Shown: positions 16,006-25,582, counted from the stretch's first letter. The stretch is 33,320 nucleotides of DNA from an uncultured Fidelibacterota bacterium (GCA_913043185.1 CAJWMI010000009.1:1-33320), one strand, 5' to 3'. Numbers and translations: made by a program. The notes: generated by a model from the letters alone, not told the origin.

Positions 16006-17664
16006 TTAGCAATCTCGGCTCATAGGTATATCTATATCCCATTTATCCGCATTATTAATAGCATCATTATATCCCGCGTCAGCATGTCTTATAACTCCTA
16101 TTCCTGGATCATTAGATAATACTCGAGATATGCGTTCTGCCATATCAGAGGTTCCATCTGCAACGATTACCTGTCCAGAATGAATTGAATAACCCATTCC
16201 AACACCACCTCCATGGTGTATCGAGACCCAAGATGCTCCACTGGCAGTATTAATGAGAGCATTTAACAGAGGCCAGTCAGCGACTGCATCTGAGCCATCC
16301 TTCATCGCTTCTGTCTCTCTGTTTGGAGAGGCAACAGACCCACAATCTAAGTGATCTCTGCCAATAACAATTGGCGCTGACAAGTGACCGGAGGCGACCA
16401 TATCATTTAATTCTAAACCAAATTTTACCCTATCTTTGTAACCTAGCCAGCATATCCTTGAGGGAAGACCCTGGAACGACACTTTTTTATTGGCCATATT
16501 TATCCAATGACATAATGGTTTATCTTTTGAAAACATTTTCAACACAAGCTGATCTGTTTTATATATATCTTCCTCTTTCCCAGATAATGCTACCCATCTA
16601 AAAGGTCCTTTTCCTTCGCAAAAAAGAGGCCTAATATATTCTGGAACGAAACCTGGTATGTTAAACGCATTATTTATACCTGCATTTTTAGCCTGAGCTC
16701 TAATATTATTCCCGTAATCAAAAGCGATAGACCCTTTCCCCTGTAAATCCAGCATTCCCTGTACATGTTCGCCCATAGATCTAACACTCTCTTTTTTATA
16801 TTTTATCGGGTCATTAGTTCTTAATAATATTGCCTCTTTTAGAGAAATATTATTTGGGATATAACCATCTAATTCATCGTGCGCCGATGTTTGGTCCGTA
16901 ACCATATCAGGGATCATATTCCTCCCGACAAATTCTGGTATTATATCGGCCGCATTACCTAGTAAACCAATACTAAGTGGGGTTTTATCTTTTATCGCTT
17001 TTTTGGCCCATAAAATAGCCTCGTTTATATCTTCAGTAGATCTATCTAAATAGTTAGTGTCAATCCTACGTTTTATTCTATTATGATCTATTTCAACACA
17101 TATTGCCACACCTCCAGCCATAGTCACGGCTAGTGGTTGGGCGCCACCCATACCACCGAGACCAGCCGTTAGTATCAGCTTCCCATTAAGACTATCCATA
17201 TTCCAATGTATCTTAGCCGCTGAAATAAAAGTTTCATATGTACCCTGCAGAATACCTTGTGTCCCGATATAGATCCAACTTCCGGCTGTCATTTGGCCGT
17301 ACATCATCAATCCTTTTGCCTCAAGATCATTAAAATGATCCCAATTTGCCCAGTTAGGAACAAGATTAGAGTTTGCTATTAATACTCTAGGAGAGTAAGT
17401 ATGCGTTTTTAATACACCAACAGGTTTTCCAGATTGAATTATTAATGTTTCATCAGGCTTTAATCTTTTCAGTGTATTCAATATTGATTCAAAACACTCC
17501 CAGTTTCTTGCTGCCTTACCTTTTCCTCCATATACAATTAACTCATCAGGGTTCTCAGCTACATTTTGATCTAGGTTATGCTGTATCATGCGATATGCGG
17601 CTTCAATCTGCCAATTACTGCAGTTTAAATAGCTACCAGTTGGAGGTGTTACTTTTCTATGCAT
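16006..17664 (-). CDS. hutU: Urocanate hydratase (urocanase)
   Basis: This enzyme converts urocanate to 4-imidazolone-5-propanoate using tightly bound NAD as an electrophile, the second step of histidine catabolism. The 552 residues match the usual length of about 555. The NAD-binding loop [10 protein letters not shown] is at residues 168-177. The family signature [10 protein letters not shown] (397-406) contains the conserved Cys405, which is Cys410 in the Pseudomonas enzyme. DQTSAHD (257-263) and FDYGNN (315-320) are also typical. The start is ATG at 17664, 15 bases after the stop of the GHL10-like gene. hutI follows after two bases. hutH and the formiminoglutamate-processing genes are not in this window, so the pathway must be completed elsewhere. 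Confidence 0.96.
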   Translation of the reverse strand: MHRKVTPPTGSYLNCSNWQIEAAYRMIQHNLDQNVAENPDELIVYGGKGKAARNWECFESILNTLKRLKPDETLIIQSGKPVGVLKTHTYSPRVLIANSNLVPNWANWDHFNDLEAKGLMMYGQMTAGSWIYIGTQGILQGTYETFISAAKIHWNMDSLNGKLILTAGLGGMGGAQPLAVTMAGGVAICVEIDHNRIKRRIDTNYLDRSTEDINEAILWAKKAIKDKTPLSIGLLGNAADIIPEFVGRNMIPDMVTDQTSAHDELDGYIPNNISLKEAILLRTNDPIKYKKESVRSMGEHVQGMLDLQGKGSIAFDYGNNIRAQAKNAGINNAFNIPGFVPEYIRPLFCEGKGPFRWVALSGKEEDIYKTDQLVLKMFSKDKPLCHWINMANKKVSFQGLPSRICWLGYKDRVKFGLELNDMVASGHLSAPIVIGRDHLDCGSVASPNRETEAMKDGSDAVADWPLLNALINTASGASWVSIHHGGGVGMGYSIHSGQVIVADGTSDMAERISRVLSNDPGIGVIRHADAGYNDAINNADKWDIDIPMSRDC

Positions 17665-17679
17665 TTACAAAAACAGAAT

Positions 17680-18789
17680 TTAATAGAAATATTTTCTTAA
17701 TCTTCTCCAGTAATTAGGTTTTTCAACCATCGTATTATATGAAAAGATAGAAATATTATTAAACCTCATTCTTTTTAGTTTACTAATTTTTTTCCCTGCA
17801 GATCGCGGAGACTGATTATATGTAGAAATTCCAACAATAATTTTGTCATGATATTTTTTTGGAAGATTATCTTTAATCATATACATATTTTGAATAAAAT
17901 CATTGTTGTCTGTAGCATAATTCATCGGGACTGCCCAATCAACATACCCTGCAGAAAGCCATAAATCCCACTCTTGGAAATAATTTAATTTTGCATTATA
18001 AATATTTGGTTTTACTGCTGCAGAGATAATACAATTAGGTAAGTTAATTTTTATCTTAGTATTAGCCATCTTTACAAAATCTGTTATTGCGTTCCTTTTA
18101 AAATCAGAAAATATTCTATTAAAATTGTGTTTAAAATAATTATCGTCATAATCATTCATTTCTGAAAAAAAAGAAAAGCCGACCTCATTATATCCATAGT
18201 CTAAACTATGATACCTTATATAATCGTAATGAATACCATCAATAGGATAATTACCAGATAATTCAGATATAACATTGATCAGATAATCTTTCACATCCGG
18301 ATTTGTAGGGGCTAAAAAGAATCCCTCTCCATCAAGAAGTATATCTTTATCCTTGTTTAAATATGACCTGTTCAATATATATTTATCACCTTTTTCCTGA
18401 TCTATCCACTCTGGCCTTTGAAAAAATAAATGATCATTTTGAGGCGGGTGTTTCTTTGATGACCACAAATAATATAAATTAATCCATGCATGAACTTTTA
18501 TGTTCTTATTCTTGCATTTATTAATTAAATAAAAGAGCGGATCAAAATTAGGATCAACTAAAATGGATTTAGGAACAAATTCAGAATTATAAAAGGAATC
18601 ACCTCTCCCTCTGACCTGAGCAAATATATGATTAAAACCATTATTTTCAGCAAACCCCAGAGCTTTATCTATCAAATCAGGATTAGCCATATGATCTCTA
18701 ACTATCCACAAGGCCTTTACATTAGCCTCAGGACTAGAATGAATAATACTGCTAAAGAAAAATATAGATAAAAACTTTAAGATCACCAT
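17680..18789 (-). CDS. Secreted GHL10 (DUF187)-type glycoside hydrolase-like protein
   Basis: This 369-residue protein begins with a signal peptide (about residues 1-18, LKFLSIFFFSSIIHSS). A TIM-barrel-like domain of the GHL10/DUF187 family (YngK relatives) follows. Visible family motifs are IFAQVRGRGDSFY (55-67), KVHAWINLYYLWSS (98-111), LAPTNPDVKDYL (159-170) and the active-site strand IDGIHYDYIRY (183-193). Near residues 280-295 is W.....VDWAVPMNY. These proteins are thought to act on cell-wall or extracellular polysaccharide, but the substrate is not known. The start is ATG at 18789. It lies 36 bases after rplQ with no terminator visible, and 15 bases before hutU. It may therefore be read from the ribosomal transcript, or from a promoter inside rplQ. 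Confidence 0.82.
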   Translation of the reverse strand: MVILKFLSIFFFSSIIHSSPEANVKALWIVRDHMANPDLIDKALGFAENNGFNHIFAQVRGRGDSFYNSEFVPKSILVDPNFDPLFYLINKCKNKNIKVHAWINLYYLWSSKKHPPQNDHLFFQRPEWIDQEKGDKYILNRSYLNKDKDILLDGEGFFLAPTNPDVKDYLINVISELSGNYPIDGIHYDYIRYHSLDYGYNEVGFSFFSEMNDYDDNYFKHNFNRIFSDFKRNAITDFVKMANTKIKINLPNCIISAAVKPNIYNAKLNYFQEWDLWLSAGYVDWAVPMNYATDNNDFIQNMYMIKDNLPKKYHDKIIVGISTYNQSPRSAGKKISKLKRMRFNNISIFSYNTMVEKPNYWRRLRKYFY

Positions 18790-18825
18790 AATAGATATTA
18801 TTAGGCTAGACTTAAAATTTATTTT

Positions 18826-19224
18826 TTAGGAAGCATCAGTCTCTTTTTCTTCAGAAGTAGAAACATCAACCATATCTACAAATTCTATAATGGATACGGG
18901 AGCTCTATCATTATCTCGATAACCTAATTTAACTATTCTTGTATAACCACCTGGTCTATCAACATATAATGGAGCAATTTCATCATATAAAATTTTAACA
19001 ATATCTTTTTTTGGTAATTTTTTAATAATCATTCTTCTAGAATGCAGATCGTTTTTCTTTGCCAATGTAATCAGGGGCTCTATATATGTTCTGAGTTCTT
19101 TAGCTTTTGAATCAGTAGTTTTTATCCTCTTATGAGTAATCATTTGAGATGCTAAGTTCATGAGCAATGCTCTACGATTACCTACCTTTCTACCTAGCTT
19201 ACGACCTTTTTTCTTATGTCGCAT
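18826..19224 (-). CDS. rplQ: 50S ribosomal protein L17
   Basis: L17 lies near the exit-tunnel side of the large subunit and is the usual last gene of the alpha operon. The 132 residues start MRHKKKGRKLGR, close to the family start MRH..., followed by RRALLMNLASQMITHKRIKTT and a GGYTRIVKLGYRDNDRAP segment near residues 92-110. The C-terminal tail (STSEEKETDAS) is acidic and variable. The start is ATG at 19224, four bases after the rpoA stop; GAGGG formed by the rpoA end may serve as its ribosome binding site. The next gene in the same direction is the GHL10-like protein. Confidence 0.96.
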   Translation of the reverse strand: MRHKKKGRKLGRKVGNRRALLMNLASQMITHKRIKTTDSKAKELRTYIEPLITLAKKNDLHSRRMIIKKLPKKDIVKILYDEIAPLYVDRPGGYTRIVKLGYRDNDRAPVSIIEFVDMVDVSTSEEKETDAS

Positions 19225-19228
19225 TCAT

Positions 19229-20200
19229 CTATCCCTCTTCAGCCATAATTTTCCGTGTGTCCATACCAAAATGGAGTCCCATTGAACTTAATTTATCGAC
19301 TAGCTCTGTTAAAGATTTTCTACCAAAATTTTTATACTTTAACATCTGATTTTCTTCTTTACTAACTAACTCATGAATATATTTAATACCAGCCGCTTGT
19401 AAGCAATTGAAACTTCTAACAGATAGTTCCATCTCATCGATTGCCTGATTCAATAAATTTCTGAGTGCAAGTGTTTCATCTGACACACCTTTAGAAATCT
19501 CAAGAATTTCAGGATTAGCAATAGCCTCTACGAACTTTAAATGCTCTCTAATATATGTCGCAGAATAGCTAATTGCATCTTCAGGATTAATAGATCCATC
19601 AGTCTGAACTTCCATAGTTAATATTTCAATAGGCTCTTTAGCACCAGGGACAGGCTTAACACTATAACTAACTTTAGTAACTGGATTAAAAATACTATCT
19701 ATAGAAAGAGTGCCAAGTGTTAGATTAGGTAATTCATTTTCCTCAGATGGGACATATCCCTTACCTATGCCTATTCTAATCTCCATCTCTAGTTTACCAC
19801 TTGAATTAACCTCAGTTATGTATTGCTCAGGATTTAATATCACAAACTGGTCACTAGCATTTTGAATATCCTGAGCAGTAACAATAGACTTTCCTTTAAA
19901 TGAAAGATTTATTTTATCTGGATTGTTATCCATTAGATGAAATCTTACTTTTTTTAGATTCATTATAATATCAGCGACATCATTTTTCACTCCTTTCACA
20001 GAGGAAAATTCATGTTCTACACCTTCGATCTTAACATGTGTAACCGCTGCCCCCGGGATACTAGTCAATAATACCCTCCGCATTGCGTTACCTAATGTTA
20101 TCCCATAGCCCCTATCTAAGGGCTGAATTATAAATTTACCATTAGTTTGTGTTAATGATTTTTTATCAGTTTTGACTTTTAGTTTAAACGACTTATCCAT
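19229..20200 (-). CDS. rpoA: DNA-directed RNA polymerase subunit alpha
   Basis: The alpha dimer nucleates assembly of RNA polymerase, and its C-terminal domain contacts UP elements and activators. The N-terminal domain is marked by LDRGYGITLGNAMRRVLL (28-45) and the C-terminal domain by VRSFNCLQ (261-268), where R262 and N265 match the E. coli DNA-contact residues. I take ATG at 20200 (323 residues; family about 330), with AAAGGA upstream. An in-frame extension to 20251 would overlap rpsD and has no family counterpart. The gene sits in the classic order rpsM-rpsK-rpsD-rpoA-rplQ. Confidence 0.96.
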   Translation of the reverse strand: MDKSFKLKVKTDKKSLTQTNGKFIIQPLDRGYGITLGNAMRRVLLTSIPGAAVTHVKIEGVEHEFSSVKGVKNDVADIIMNLKKVRFHLMDNNPDKINLSFKGKSIVTAQDIQNASDQFVILNPEQYITEVNSSGKLEMEIRIGIGKGYVPSEENELPNLTLGTLSIDSIFNPVTKVSYSVKPVPGAKEPIEILTMEVQTDGSINPEDAISYSATYIREHLKFVEAIANPEILEISKGVSDETLALRNLLNQAIDEMELSVRSFNCLQAAGIKYIHELVSKEENQMLKYKNFGRKSLTELVDKLSSMGLHFGMDTRKIMAEEG

Positions 20201-20228
20201 TAATAATTTATCCTTTTTTATTATAAAA

Positions 20229-20846
20229 TTATTTAGAGTACAGTTCCACAACCAACTGTTCGTTAATTGTTAAGTTCATTTGATCTCTTTCAGGAATGCT
20301 ATTAAAAACACCTAGCATTTTTGCTTTATCAAGATCAAGCCAAGGTAAATCAATATCACCTTTAATCATTCGTATAGAATTTAGAATAATATCCATCTTC
20401 TTACTTTTATCACGTACAGAGATTTCATCTCCAGGCTTAACTATAAATGATGGAATATTTACTAATCTACCATTTACCAAAAAATGTTTATGGTTTACCA
20501 ATTGCCTAGCTGCTGGCCTAGTAGGAGCGAAACCTAATCTATAGACAACATTATCTAATCTGCTTTCTAGTAATTGCAACATATTTGTTCCAGTTTCACC
20601 CTTAAGTTTTTCCGCTTTTTTAAATGTGATTCTAAATTGCTTTTCTAATAACCCATACATGAATTTTATTTTTTGTTTTTCTTTTAATTGAGTCCCATAA
20701 TTAGAAATCTTTGGTCTACGAGACTGGGCATGCTGCCCAGGGCCATATGGCTTCCGATTTAACAATCTATCATATTTAGGATTACCAAATATATTTTCAC
20801 CAAATTTTCTTACTAATTTACCTCTTGATTGTCTTGTTTTTGCCAT
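20229..20846 (-). CDS. rpsD: 30S ribosomal protein S4
   Basis: S4 binds 16S rRNA first and nucleates the 30S body. The 205 residues match the family: KPYGPGQHAQSRRPK near residues 32-46, then the S4 RNA-binding domain with RLDNVVYRLGFAPTRPAARQLVNHKHFLVNG (about 96-126). The N-terminal region lacks the four Cys of zinc-binding S4 forms, so this is the zinc-free type. The start is ATG at 20846, 24 bases after rpsK. In E. coli S4 represses the alpha operon; no equivalent pseudoknot was identified here. Confidence 0.96.
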   Translation of the reverse strand: MAKTRQSRGKLVRKFGENIFGNPKYDRLLNRKPYGPGQHAQSRRPKISNYGTQLKEKQKIKFMYGLLEKQFRITFKKAEKLKGETGTNMLQLLESRLDNVVYRLGFAPTRPAARQLVNHKHFLVNGRLVNIPSFIVKPGDEISVRDKSKKMDIILNSIRMIKGDIDLPWLDLDKAKMLGVFNSIPERDQMNLTINEQLVVELYSK

Positions 20847-20870
20847 ATTAGATATCCATGTGTGTTTTTG

Positions 20871-21254
20871 TTAGACGCGCCTTCTTTTTGGTGGACGACA
20901 TCCGTTATGTGGCAATGGAGTGACATCCTTTATTGATGTTATTTGTAATCCTGATACTGCTAAAGCTCTAATCGCAGATTCTCTTCCTGCTCCTGGACCT
21001 TTTACCTCGACTGAAATACTAACTATACCCATAGCAAGGGCAGACTCAGCAACCTTTTGAGCAGTCAATGTTGCAGCATAAGCAGTACTCTTCCTAGAAC
21101 CTTTAAAACCTGAAGACCCAGCTTTTTGCCAAACTAAAACATTACCAAGCTTATCCGAGATTGTAACATGCGTATTATTGAATGTTGATTTAATATGAGC
21201 AATCGCATTTGCGTCGACTACTTTCTTCTTTTTCTTCTGTTTCTTTTCAGCCAA
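20871..21254 (-). CDS. rpsK: 30S ribosomal protein S11
   Basis: S11 forms part of the 30S platform near the mRNA exit. The 127 residues carry the family core [16 protein letters not shown] (19-34), [14 protein letters not shown] and the C-terminal [16 protein letters not shown]. The basic N-terminal KKQKKKKK is common in this family. The only plausible start is TTG at 21254: no in-frame ATG precedes the core, and AGGA lies about seven bases upstream, while the nearby ATG is out of frame. It is 22 bases from rpsM. Confidence 0.95.
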   Translation of the reverse strand: MAEKKQKKKKKVVDANAIAHIKSTFNNTHVTISDKLGNVLVWQKAGSSGFKGSRKSTAYAATLTAQKVAESALAMGIVSISVEVKGPGAGRESAIRALAVSGLQITSIKDVTPLPHNGCRPPKRRRV

Positions 21255-21276
21255 AATTTTTCCTCATTTATTATTT

Positions 21277-21657
21277 TTATATAGCAGCTTTCTTACCGAG
21301 ACCAATGGTACGCTTTTTCCCTTTACGCGTACGTGCATTTGTTTTTGTGCGTTGTCCATTAACAGGTAAACCTTTTCTATGTCTTAAGCCTCTATATGTT
21401 CCAACATCTTTTAATCTTTTAATATTCATAGCATTAAAAGAACGTAATTCACCTTCTACATTAATACCTAAAGCGCTGATAGTTTCTCTAATGGAAACAA
21501 CTTGTTTTTCTGTAAGGTCTTGTACTCTTTTTTCAATATTTACTTTTGCTCTATTGCAGATCATAACTGCTGTCGATAAACCGATACCATGTATATAGCA
21601 AAGAGAATATGCAACTTTTTTATTTCTTGGAATGTCTACACCTACTATTCGTGCCAT
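21277..21657 (-). CDS. rpsM: 30S ribosomal protein S13
   Basis: S13 sits in the 30S head and contacts the P-site tRNA and L5 across bridge B1. The 126 residues begin MARIVGVDIPRNKKV, and carry the helix-two-turns-helix region IHGIGLSTA (23-31) and the C-terminal signature RGLRHRKGLPVNGQRTKTNARTRKG, which contacts tRNA. The start is ATG at 21657 with AAGGA about nine bases upstream, formed by the end of rpmJ; the intergenic gap is six bases. Confidence 0.96.
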   Translation of the reverse strand: MARIVGVDIPRNKKVAYSLCYIHGIGLSTAVMICNRAKVNIEKRVQDLTEKQVVSIRETISALGINVEGELRSFNAMNIKRLKDVGTYRGLRHRKGLPVNGQRTKTNARTRKGKKRTIGLGKKAAI

Positions 21658-21663
21658 TATTTC

Positions 21664-21777
21664 TTATCCTTGCCTTTGTTTATGTTTCGGAATCTCACAT
21701 ATAACCATTACTTTTCCTTTACGCCTTATGATTTTACATTTCGAACACATTTTTTTTACTGATGCTCTTACTTTCAT
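21664..21777 (-). CDS. rpmJ: 50S ribosomal protein L36
   Basis: L36 is a 37-residue protein too short for most gene callers' default limits. The translation begins [15 protein letters not shown] and ends HKQRQG. The zinc-ribbon ligands C11, C14, C27 and H32 are all present, so this is the zinc-binding form. The length and position between infA and rpsM are standard. The start is ATG at 21777, two bases after the infA stop. Confidence 0.95.
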   Translation of the reverse strand: MKVRASVKKMCSKCKIIRRKGKVMVICEIPKHKQRQG

Positions 21778-21779
21778 AT

Positions 21780-22007
21780 CTACTTCTTTCTGTAAACAAT
21801 CCTTGCTCTAGATAAATCATATGGACTCATCTCAAGAGTGACAACATCTCCAGGAAGAATTTTAATAAAATGCATCCTCATTTTACCACTCACATGAGCT
21901 AAAACTGTATGACTATCGCCACCTATCTCAACATCTACTCGAAACATAGCATTTGGTAAAGTTTCTTTTATGACACCATCAATAGTAATTGCTTTTTCTT
22001 TAGCCAT
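21780..22007 (-). CDS. infA: Translation initiation factor IF-1
   Basis: IF-1 binds the 30S A site during initiation. The 75-residue OB-fold protein starts [20 protein letters not shown] and carries the family strand [17 protein letters not shown] and the end [17 protein letters not shown] at 22022 would add five residues (MRSDK) but overlap map; the ATG at 22007 has GAGG nine bases upstream and gives the family start, so I use it. There is one base between the map stop and this start. Confidence 0.96.
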   Translation of the reverse strand: MAKEKAITIDGVIKETLPNAMFRVDVEIGGDSHTVLAHVSGKMRMHFIKILPGDVVTLEMSPYDLSRARIVYRKK

Positions 22008-22008
22008 T

Positions 22009-22758
22009 TTATCGGACCTCACTTAATATATGTGGACCATCTTCTTTTATTGCTATGGTATGCTCAAAATGTGCTGATACTTGTCCATCCATTGTAAAAA
22101 TCGTCCAGCCATCTTTTGCAGTATAAACTTCTTTTGAGCCAAGGTTAATCATTGGCTCAATCGCAATACACATCCCTGCATGCAGCTTGTATCCCTGATT
22201 AGGATTTCCATAATTTGGAACTTGTGGTTCTTCATGCAATTTTTCACCAATACCATGGCCAACTAATTCTCTTACAACAGAGTATCCATAAGATTCCGCA
22301 TGCGATTGAACAGCATGGCCTATATCCCCCACATAATTCCCTGGTTTAGCCTGCTCAATACCTTTATACAATGATTCTTTTGTAATCTGCATGAGATTAT
22401 TTTTTTCATCAGTGATCTCACCAACTGCAAATGTTTTGGCATGGTCACCATAATATCCATTTAATTCAGCACCACAGTCTATACCTACAATTTGCCCTTC
22501 TCTCAAATATCCATCATAAGGAAGACCATGCACAACAGCATCATCAATAGATATACATAAAGTAGAGGGAAATCCCATATATCCTTTAAATGCTGGCCTA
22601 GCCCCACAAGAGACAATGTATTCTTCTGCTTTTTTATCCAAATCAATTAATGATACCCCAGCAATAACGTATTCTGATAACATTTCAATAGTATCTGCTA
22701 CAATTTGGCAACTTTTACTTATCAAATTAATCTCACGCTCTGACCGAGTATATACCAT
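22009..22758 (-). CDS. map: Methionine aminopeptidase, type I
   Basis: This enzyme removes the initiator Met from new proteins in the cytoplasm. The 249 residues match type I enzymes. The five metal ligands are visible as D94 (VGIDCG), D105 (GDHAKTF), H168 (LVGHGIG), E201 (IEPMI) and E232 (FEHTI), with the substrate-binding His77 in VVHGLP. There is no N-terminal SH3-binding extension or insert. The start ATG at 22758 overlaps the secY stop as TAATG, showing translational coupling. No adenylate kinase gene lies between secY and map. Confidence 0.96.
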   Translation of the reverse strand: MVYTRSEREINLISKSCQIVADTIEMLSEYVIAGVSLIDLDKKAEEYIVSCGARPAFKGYMGFPSTLCISIDDAVVHGLPYDGYLREGQIVGIDCGAELNGYYGDHAKTFAVGEITDEKNNLMQITKESLYKGIEQAKPGNYVGDIGHAVQSHAESYGYSVVRELVGHGIGEKLHEEPQVPNYGNPNQGYKLHAGMCIAIEPMINLGSKEVYTAKDGWTIFTMDGQVSAHFEHTIAIKEDGPHILSEVR

Positions 22759-24071
22759 TACATCCTTCTCCTACCACGAATTTTTCCTTTTGTTAAAAAT
22801 CCATCATAGTGTCTCATCATTAAGTGTGATTCCAGTTGCTGTAGAGTATCTAATGCTACACCGACTATAATCAAGAGACTAGTACCACCAAAAAATGAAG
22901 CTAGATCATATTCGACATCCATTGTCTGCATTAGTATATAAGGGAATATCGCAACCATAGCCAAAGCCACAGATCCAGGAAGTGTTACCTTAGATAATAT
23001 GTTATCTATGAATTCTGAGGTTTTTTTACCTGGTCTAACTCCTGGAATAAATCCTCCTTGTTGTTTCATTTGTGAGGAAACTTGTATAGGGTCAAAAGCT
23101 ATCGCAGTGTAAAAATAGGTAAAAAATATTATCATTAAACCAAAAAATATCCAGTAAACAGGATGTTCAAATGAGAACCAACGCATAATACTTGTTGAAA
23201 ATTCACTATCCACAAAAAAAGTTGACACTGTACTAGGAATAAACATAATTGATTGAGCAAAAATGATCGGCATAACTCCGGCAGTATTTACCCTTAGAGG
23301 GATATGAGTATTCTGCCCACCATAAACCTTCCTGCCTACAACTCTTTTAGCATATTGAACAGGTATTTTTCTTGTACCTTGCGTCAGAAGCACAACAAAA
23401 CAGATAACCAAAAACATAATTCCCATTAGTACTAACTCAGAAATAAAAAGCTTTTCTCCCGCAATAACGGCACGTATTTCATTACCAATGACAAATGGTA
23501 GACTAGAAATAATACCAACCATAATAATCAGAGATATTCCATTGCCAATACCTCTTTCAGTTACTCGTTCTCCCATCCACATAAGTAAGATAGTTCCAGT
23601 AACCATACTAATTATAGCAGTAAAAACAAAGAGCGGCCCTGGATTTACTACGACCTGGAGTTCTTTTTCAAGAAAAACTGTAACCCCATATGACTGCATC
23701 GTAGCTATTAAAACAGTCCCATATCTAGTAATCTGTGTAATCTTTTTTCTACCTGCCTCACCCTCTTTTTGCAGTCTTTGAAAATATGGCAATACCGATC
23801 CCATCAGCTGAATAATAATAGAGGCTGAGATATAAGGCATTATACCAAGAGAGAATAAGGATGCTTTTTCAAAGGCTCCTCCAACAAACATATTAAACAG
23901 ACCAAATAAAGTATCTTGCAACCTTTCAAACGCACCAGCTAAAGCATTAGCATCTACACCTGGTATTGGAATATGTGCACCAATTCTTACAACAATTAAT
24001 ATAGATAGTGTATATATGATCTTAGACCTTAATTCAGGGATACTGAAAATTGTTTTCACCTTATCTATCAT
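22758..24071 (-). CDS. secY: Preprotein translocase subunit SecY
   Basis: SecY forms the membrane channel for Sec-dependent export and insertion. The 437 residues contain about ten hydrophobic segments. Recognised motifs include RIGAHIPIPGVD (31-42), the plug region after it, SLGIMPYISASIIIQL (about 73-88), GERVTERGIGNGIS (about 166-179), FFTYFYTAIAFDP and a cytoplasmic end LMMRHYDGFLTKGKIRGRRR. The start ATG overlaps the rplO stop as ATGA, and the stop overlaps the map start. Many secreted proteins encoded elsewhere in this window would depend on it. Confidence 0.97.
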   Translation of the reverse strand: MIDKVKTIFSIPELRSKIIYTLSILIVVRIGAHIPIPGVDANALAGAFERLQDTLFGLFNMFVGGAFEKASLFSLGIMPYISASIIIQLMGSVLPYFQRLQKEGEAGRKKITQITRYGTVLIATMQSYGVTVFLEKELQVVVNPGPLFVFTAIISMVTGTILLMWMGERVTERGIGNGISLIIMVGIISSLPFVIGNEIRAVIAGEKLFISELVLMGIMFLVICFVVLLTQGTRKIPVQYAKRVVGRKVYGGQNTHIPLRVNTAGVMPIIFAQSIMFIPSTVSTFFVDSEFSTSIMRWFSFEHPVYWIFFGLMIIFFTYFYTAIAFDPIQVSSQMKQQGGFIPGVRPGKKTSEFIDNILSKVTLPGSVALAMVAIFPYILMQTMDVEYDLASFFGGTSLLIIVGVALDTLQQLESHLMMRHYDGFLTKGKIRGRRRM

Positions 24072-24508
24072 AATATAGTTACTGTCCCACCTGCTTTTTC
24101 AATTTTGTTTTTTGCCGATGCACTAAATGCAGATGCTGTAACATTGAGTTTCTTATCAATATCACCTTCTCCTAATATTTTTACGGGTTTTAAAGAAGAT
24201 CTAATCATACCATTTTCTTGTAATACAACTGGATCTATTTCAGAATTTTTCTCAATTCTATTCAAATCTGATATATTTACAATTTGAATTTCTTCTTTAA
24301 ATATATTAGTAAAGCCCCTACGAGGTAGCCTACGTGCTAGCGGCATCTGCCCACCTTCAAACCAAGATCTTCTTTTATTTCCTGACCTTTGTCCGGCGCC
24401 TTTATGACCTCTTCCAGAAGTTTTTCCTAGGCCAGATCCATGACCGCGACCTATCCTTTTTTTATTTTTTATTGAACCTTTAGATGGTTTTAATGAATCT
24501 AGCTTCAC
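24068..24508 (-). CDS. rplO: 50S ribosomal protein L15
   Basis: L15 is an assembly protein of the large subunit with a long basic N-terminal extension. The 146 residues begin MKLDSLKPSKGSIKNKKRIG, followed by GRGHGSGLGKTSGRGHKGAG and FEGGQMPLARRLPRRGF, all family hallmarks. The start is GTG at 24508, the family start position; no in-frame ATG is available. The stop overlaps secY. It follows rpmD by three bases. Confidence 0.96.
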   Translation of the reverse strand: MKLDSLKPSKGSIKNKKRIGRGHGSGLGKTSGRGHKGAGQRSGNKRRSWFEGGQMPLARRLPRRGFTNIFKEEIQIVNISDLNRIEKNSEIDPVVLQENGMIRSSLKPVKILGEGDIDKKLNVTASAFSASAKNKIEKAGGTVTIL

Positions 24509-24511
24509 GGG

Positions 24512-24685
24512 CTATATCTCTTCTACCTTAATAAGATAATCAATTTTTTTAATCATCCCTCTTATTTGTGGAGTATCAGATTTTTCTACGCATTGATTTA
24601 TCTTTTTTAAGCCCAATGCGGATAATGTGAGTTTTGCTTTTGGCTGATAGCCTATAGCACTTTTTATTTGGGTAATCTTTAGCAT
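24512..24685 (-). CDS. rpmD: 50S ribosomal protein L30
   Basis: This 57-residue gene lies between rpsE and rplO. The translation starts [20 protein letters not shown] and continues [20 protein letters not shown], then [17 protein letters not shown]. The IKS.IG and ALGL.K..... D.P..RGMI..V pattern is the L30 signature, and length and position are standard. The start is ATG at 24685, eight bases after the rpsE stop. Confidence 0.95.
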   Translation of the reverse strand: MLKITQIKSAIGYQPKAKLTLSALGLKKINQCVEKSDTPQIRGMIKKIDYLIKVEEI

Positions 24686-24693
24686 ATTATTTA

Positions 24694-25197
24694 TTAATTA
24701 AAAACTTCTTTGATAGTGATTTCTCTTTTATTCGCAATAGTTACAGCATCTTTTAGATTTAACAACCCATTTAATGTAGCATATACTAAATTCATTGCAT
24801 TTTTAGATCCATACCGTTTTGTAAGAATATTATGAACCCCTACCTGTTCCATTACTGCCCTAACTGGCCCGCCTGCTATAATTCCGGTACCTGGAGACGC
24901 CGGTTTTAACATTACCTTACTCGCTCCATGCTTTCCTATAATTTTGTGTGGGATAGTACCATTTATTACAGGAATCTTATACATACTTCTTTTAGCAATT
25001 TCTTTACCTTTTTGTATACACATTATTACTTCATTCGCCTTACCAAGACCGATTCCAATATGACCTTTCCCATCTCCAACTGCAACCAATGCAGAAAATC
25101 TAAATCTTTTTCCTCTAGAGGTCACTTTCGCAGTCCTATTTACTTTAATTACAGATTCTTCGATTAAGTCTAATTCTGACGGATTGATTATTGACAA
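24694..25197 (-). CDS. rpsE: 30S ribosomal protein S5
   Basis: S5 lines the mRNA entry side of the 30S subunit and affects decoding accuracy. The 167 residues contain the N-terminal double-stranded RNA-binding region, [39 protein letters not shown] (about 19-57), and the C-terminal half with [22 protein letters not shown]. The start is TTG at 25197 preceded by AAAGGAG, a near-perfect ribosome binding site about six bases upstream; there is no in-frame ATG before the conserved core. Confidence 0.96.
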   Translation of the reverse strand: MSIINPSELDLIEESVIKVNRTAKVTSRGKRFRFSALVAVGDGKGHIGIGLGKANEVIMCIQKGKEIAKRSMYKIPVINGTIPHKIIGKHGASKVMLKPASPGTGIIAGGPVRAVMEQVGVHNILTKRYGSKNAMNLVYATLNGLLNLKDAVTIANKREITIKEVFN

Positions 25198-25208
25198 TTT
25201 ATGCTCCT

Positions 25209-25580
25209 TTAAAATTCTAATCCTGCTTCACGGGCAGCATCTGCAAATGCTTTAACTCGACCATGAAAAGGATACCCGTTTCTATCAAATACTACTTTCG
25301 TTATCTTTTTTTTCTTTGCTATCTTTGCAAGACTTTTACCAACTATTGCTGATAAATCAGTTTTATTTTGAGAATCTTCTAGTTTTTTCTTTAGGTTTCT
25401 ATCTCTGGATGAGCATGAAGCAAGGGTTTGTCCATCGAAATCGTTAATTATTTGCGATTCAAAATGTTTATTACTTCTGTATACAACTAATCTAGGATAT
25501 TCTGGATGAAACCTTGAAGTAGCCTTACTTCTATTTCTTCTTCGTCTCTTACGTCTCAAATTATTATTATACAGTCCCAT
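25209..25580 (-). CDS. rplR: 50S ribosomal protein L18
   Basis: L18 binds 5S rRNA together with L5 and L25 in the central protuberance. The 123 residues begin with a very basic stretch, LRRKRRRRNRSKATSR, then PRLVVYRSNKHFESQIINDFDGQTLASCSS (about 29-58). The end, FDRNGYPFHGRVKAFADAAREAGLEF, is the family C-terminus. The start is ATG at 25580, two bases after the rplF stop. Eleven bases separate its stop from the rpsE start and supply the rpsE ribosome binding site. Confidence 0.96.
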   Translation of the reverse strand: MGLYNNNLRRKRRRRNRSKATSRFHPEYPRLVVYRSNKHFESQIINDFDGQTLASCSSRDRNLKKKLEDSQNKTDLSAIVGKSLAKIAKKKKITKVVFDRNGYPFHGRVKAFADAAREAGLEF

Positions 25581-25582
25581 TA

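Noticed and set aside
16001..16042. hutI start upstream at 16042 inside hutU
   Set aside because: The extension of 13 residues is the hutU C-terminus read in another frame; the ATG at 16003 gives the family N-terminus.
18790..18825. Terminator after rplQ
   Set aside because: The 36 bases contain only a short AAAAT/ATTTT pairing without G-C pairs; not enough to call.
20201..20251. rpoA start at 20251 overlapping rpsD
   Set aside because: The extra 17 residues have no counterpart in the alpha subunit family, and ATG at 20200 has AAAGGA upstream.
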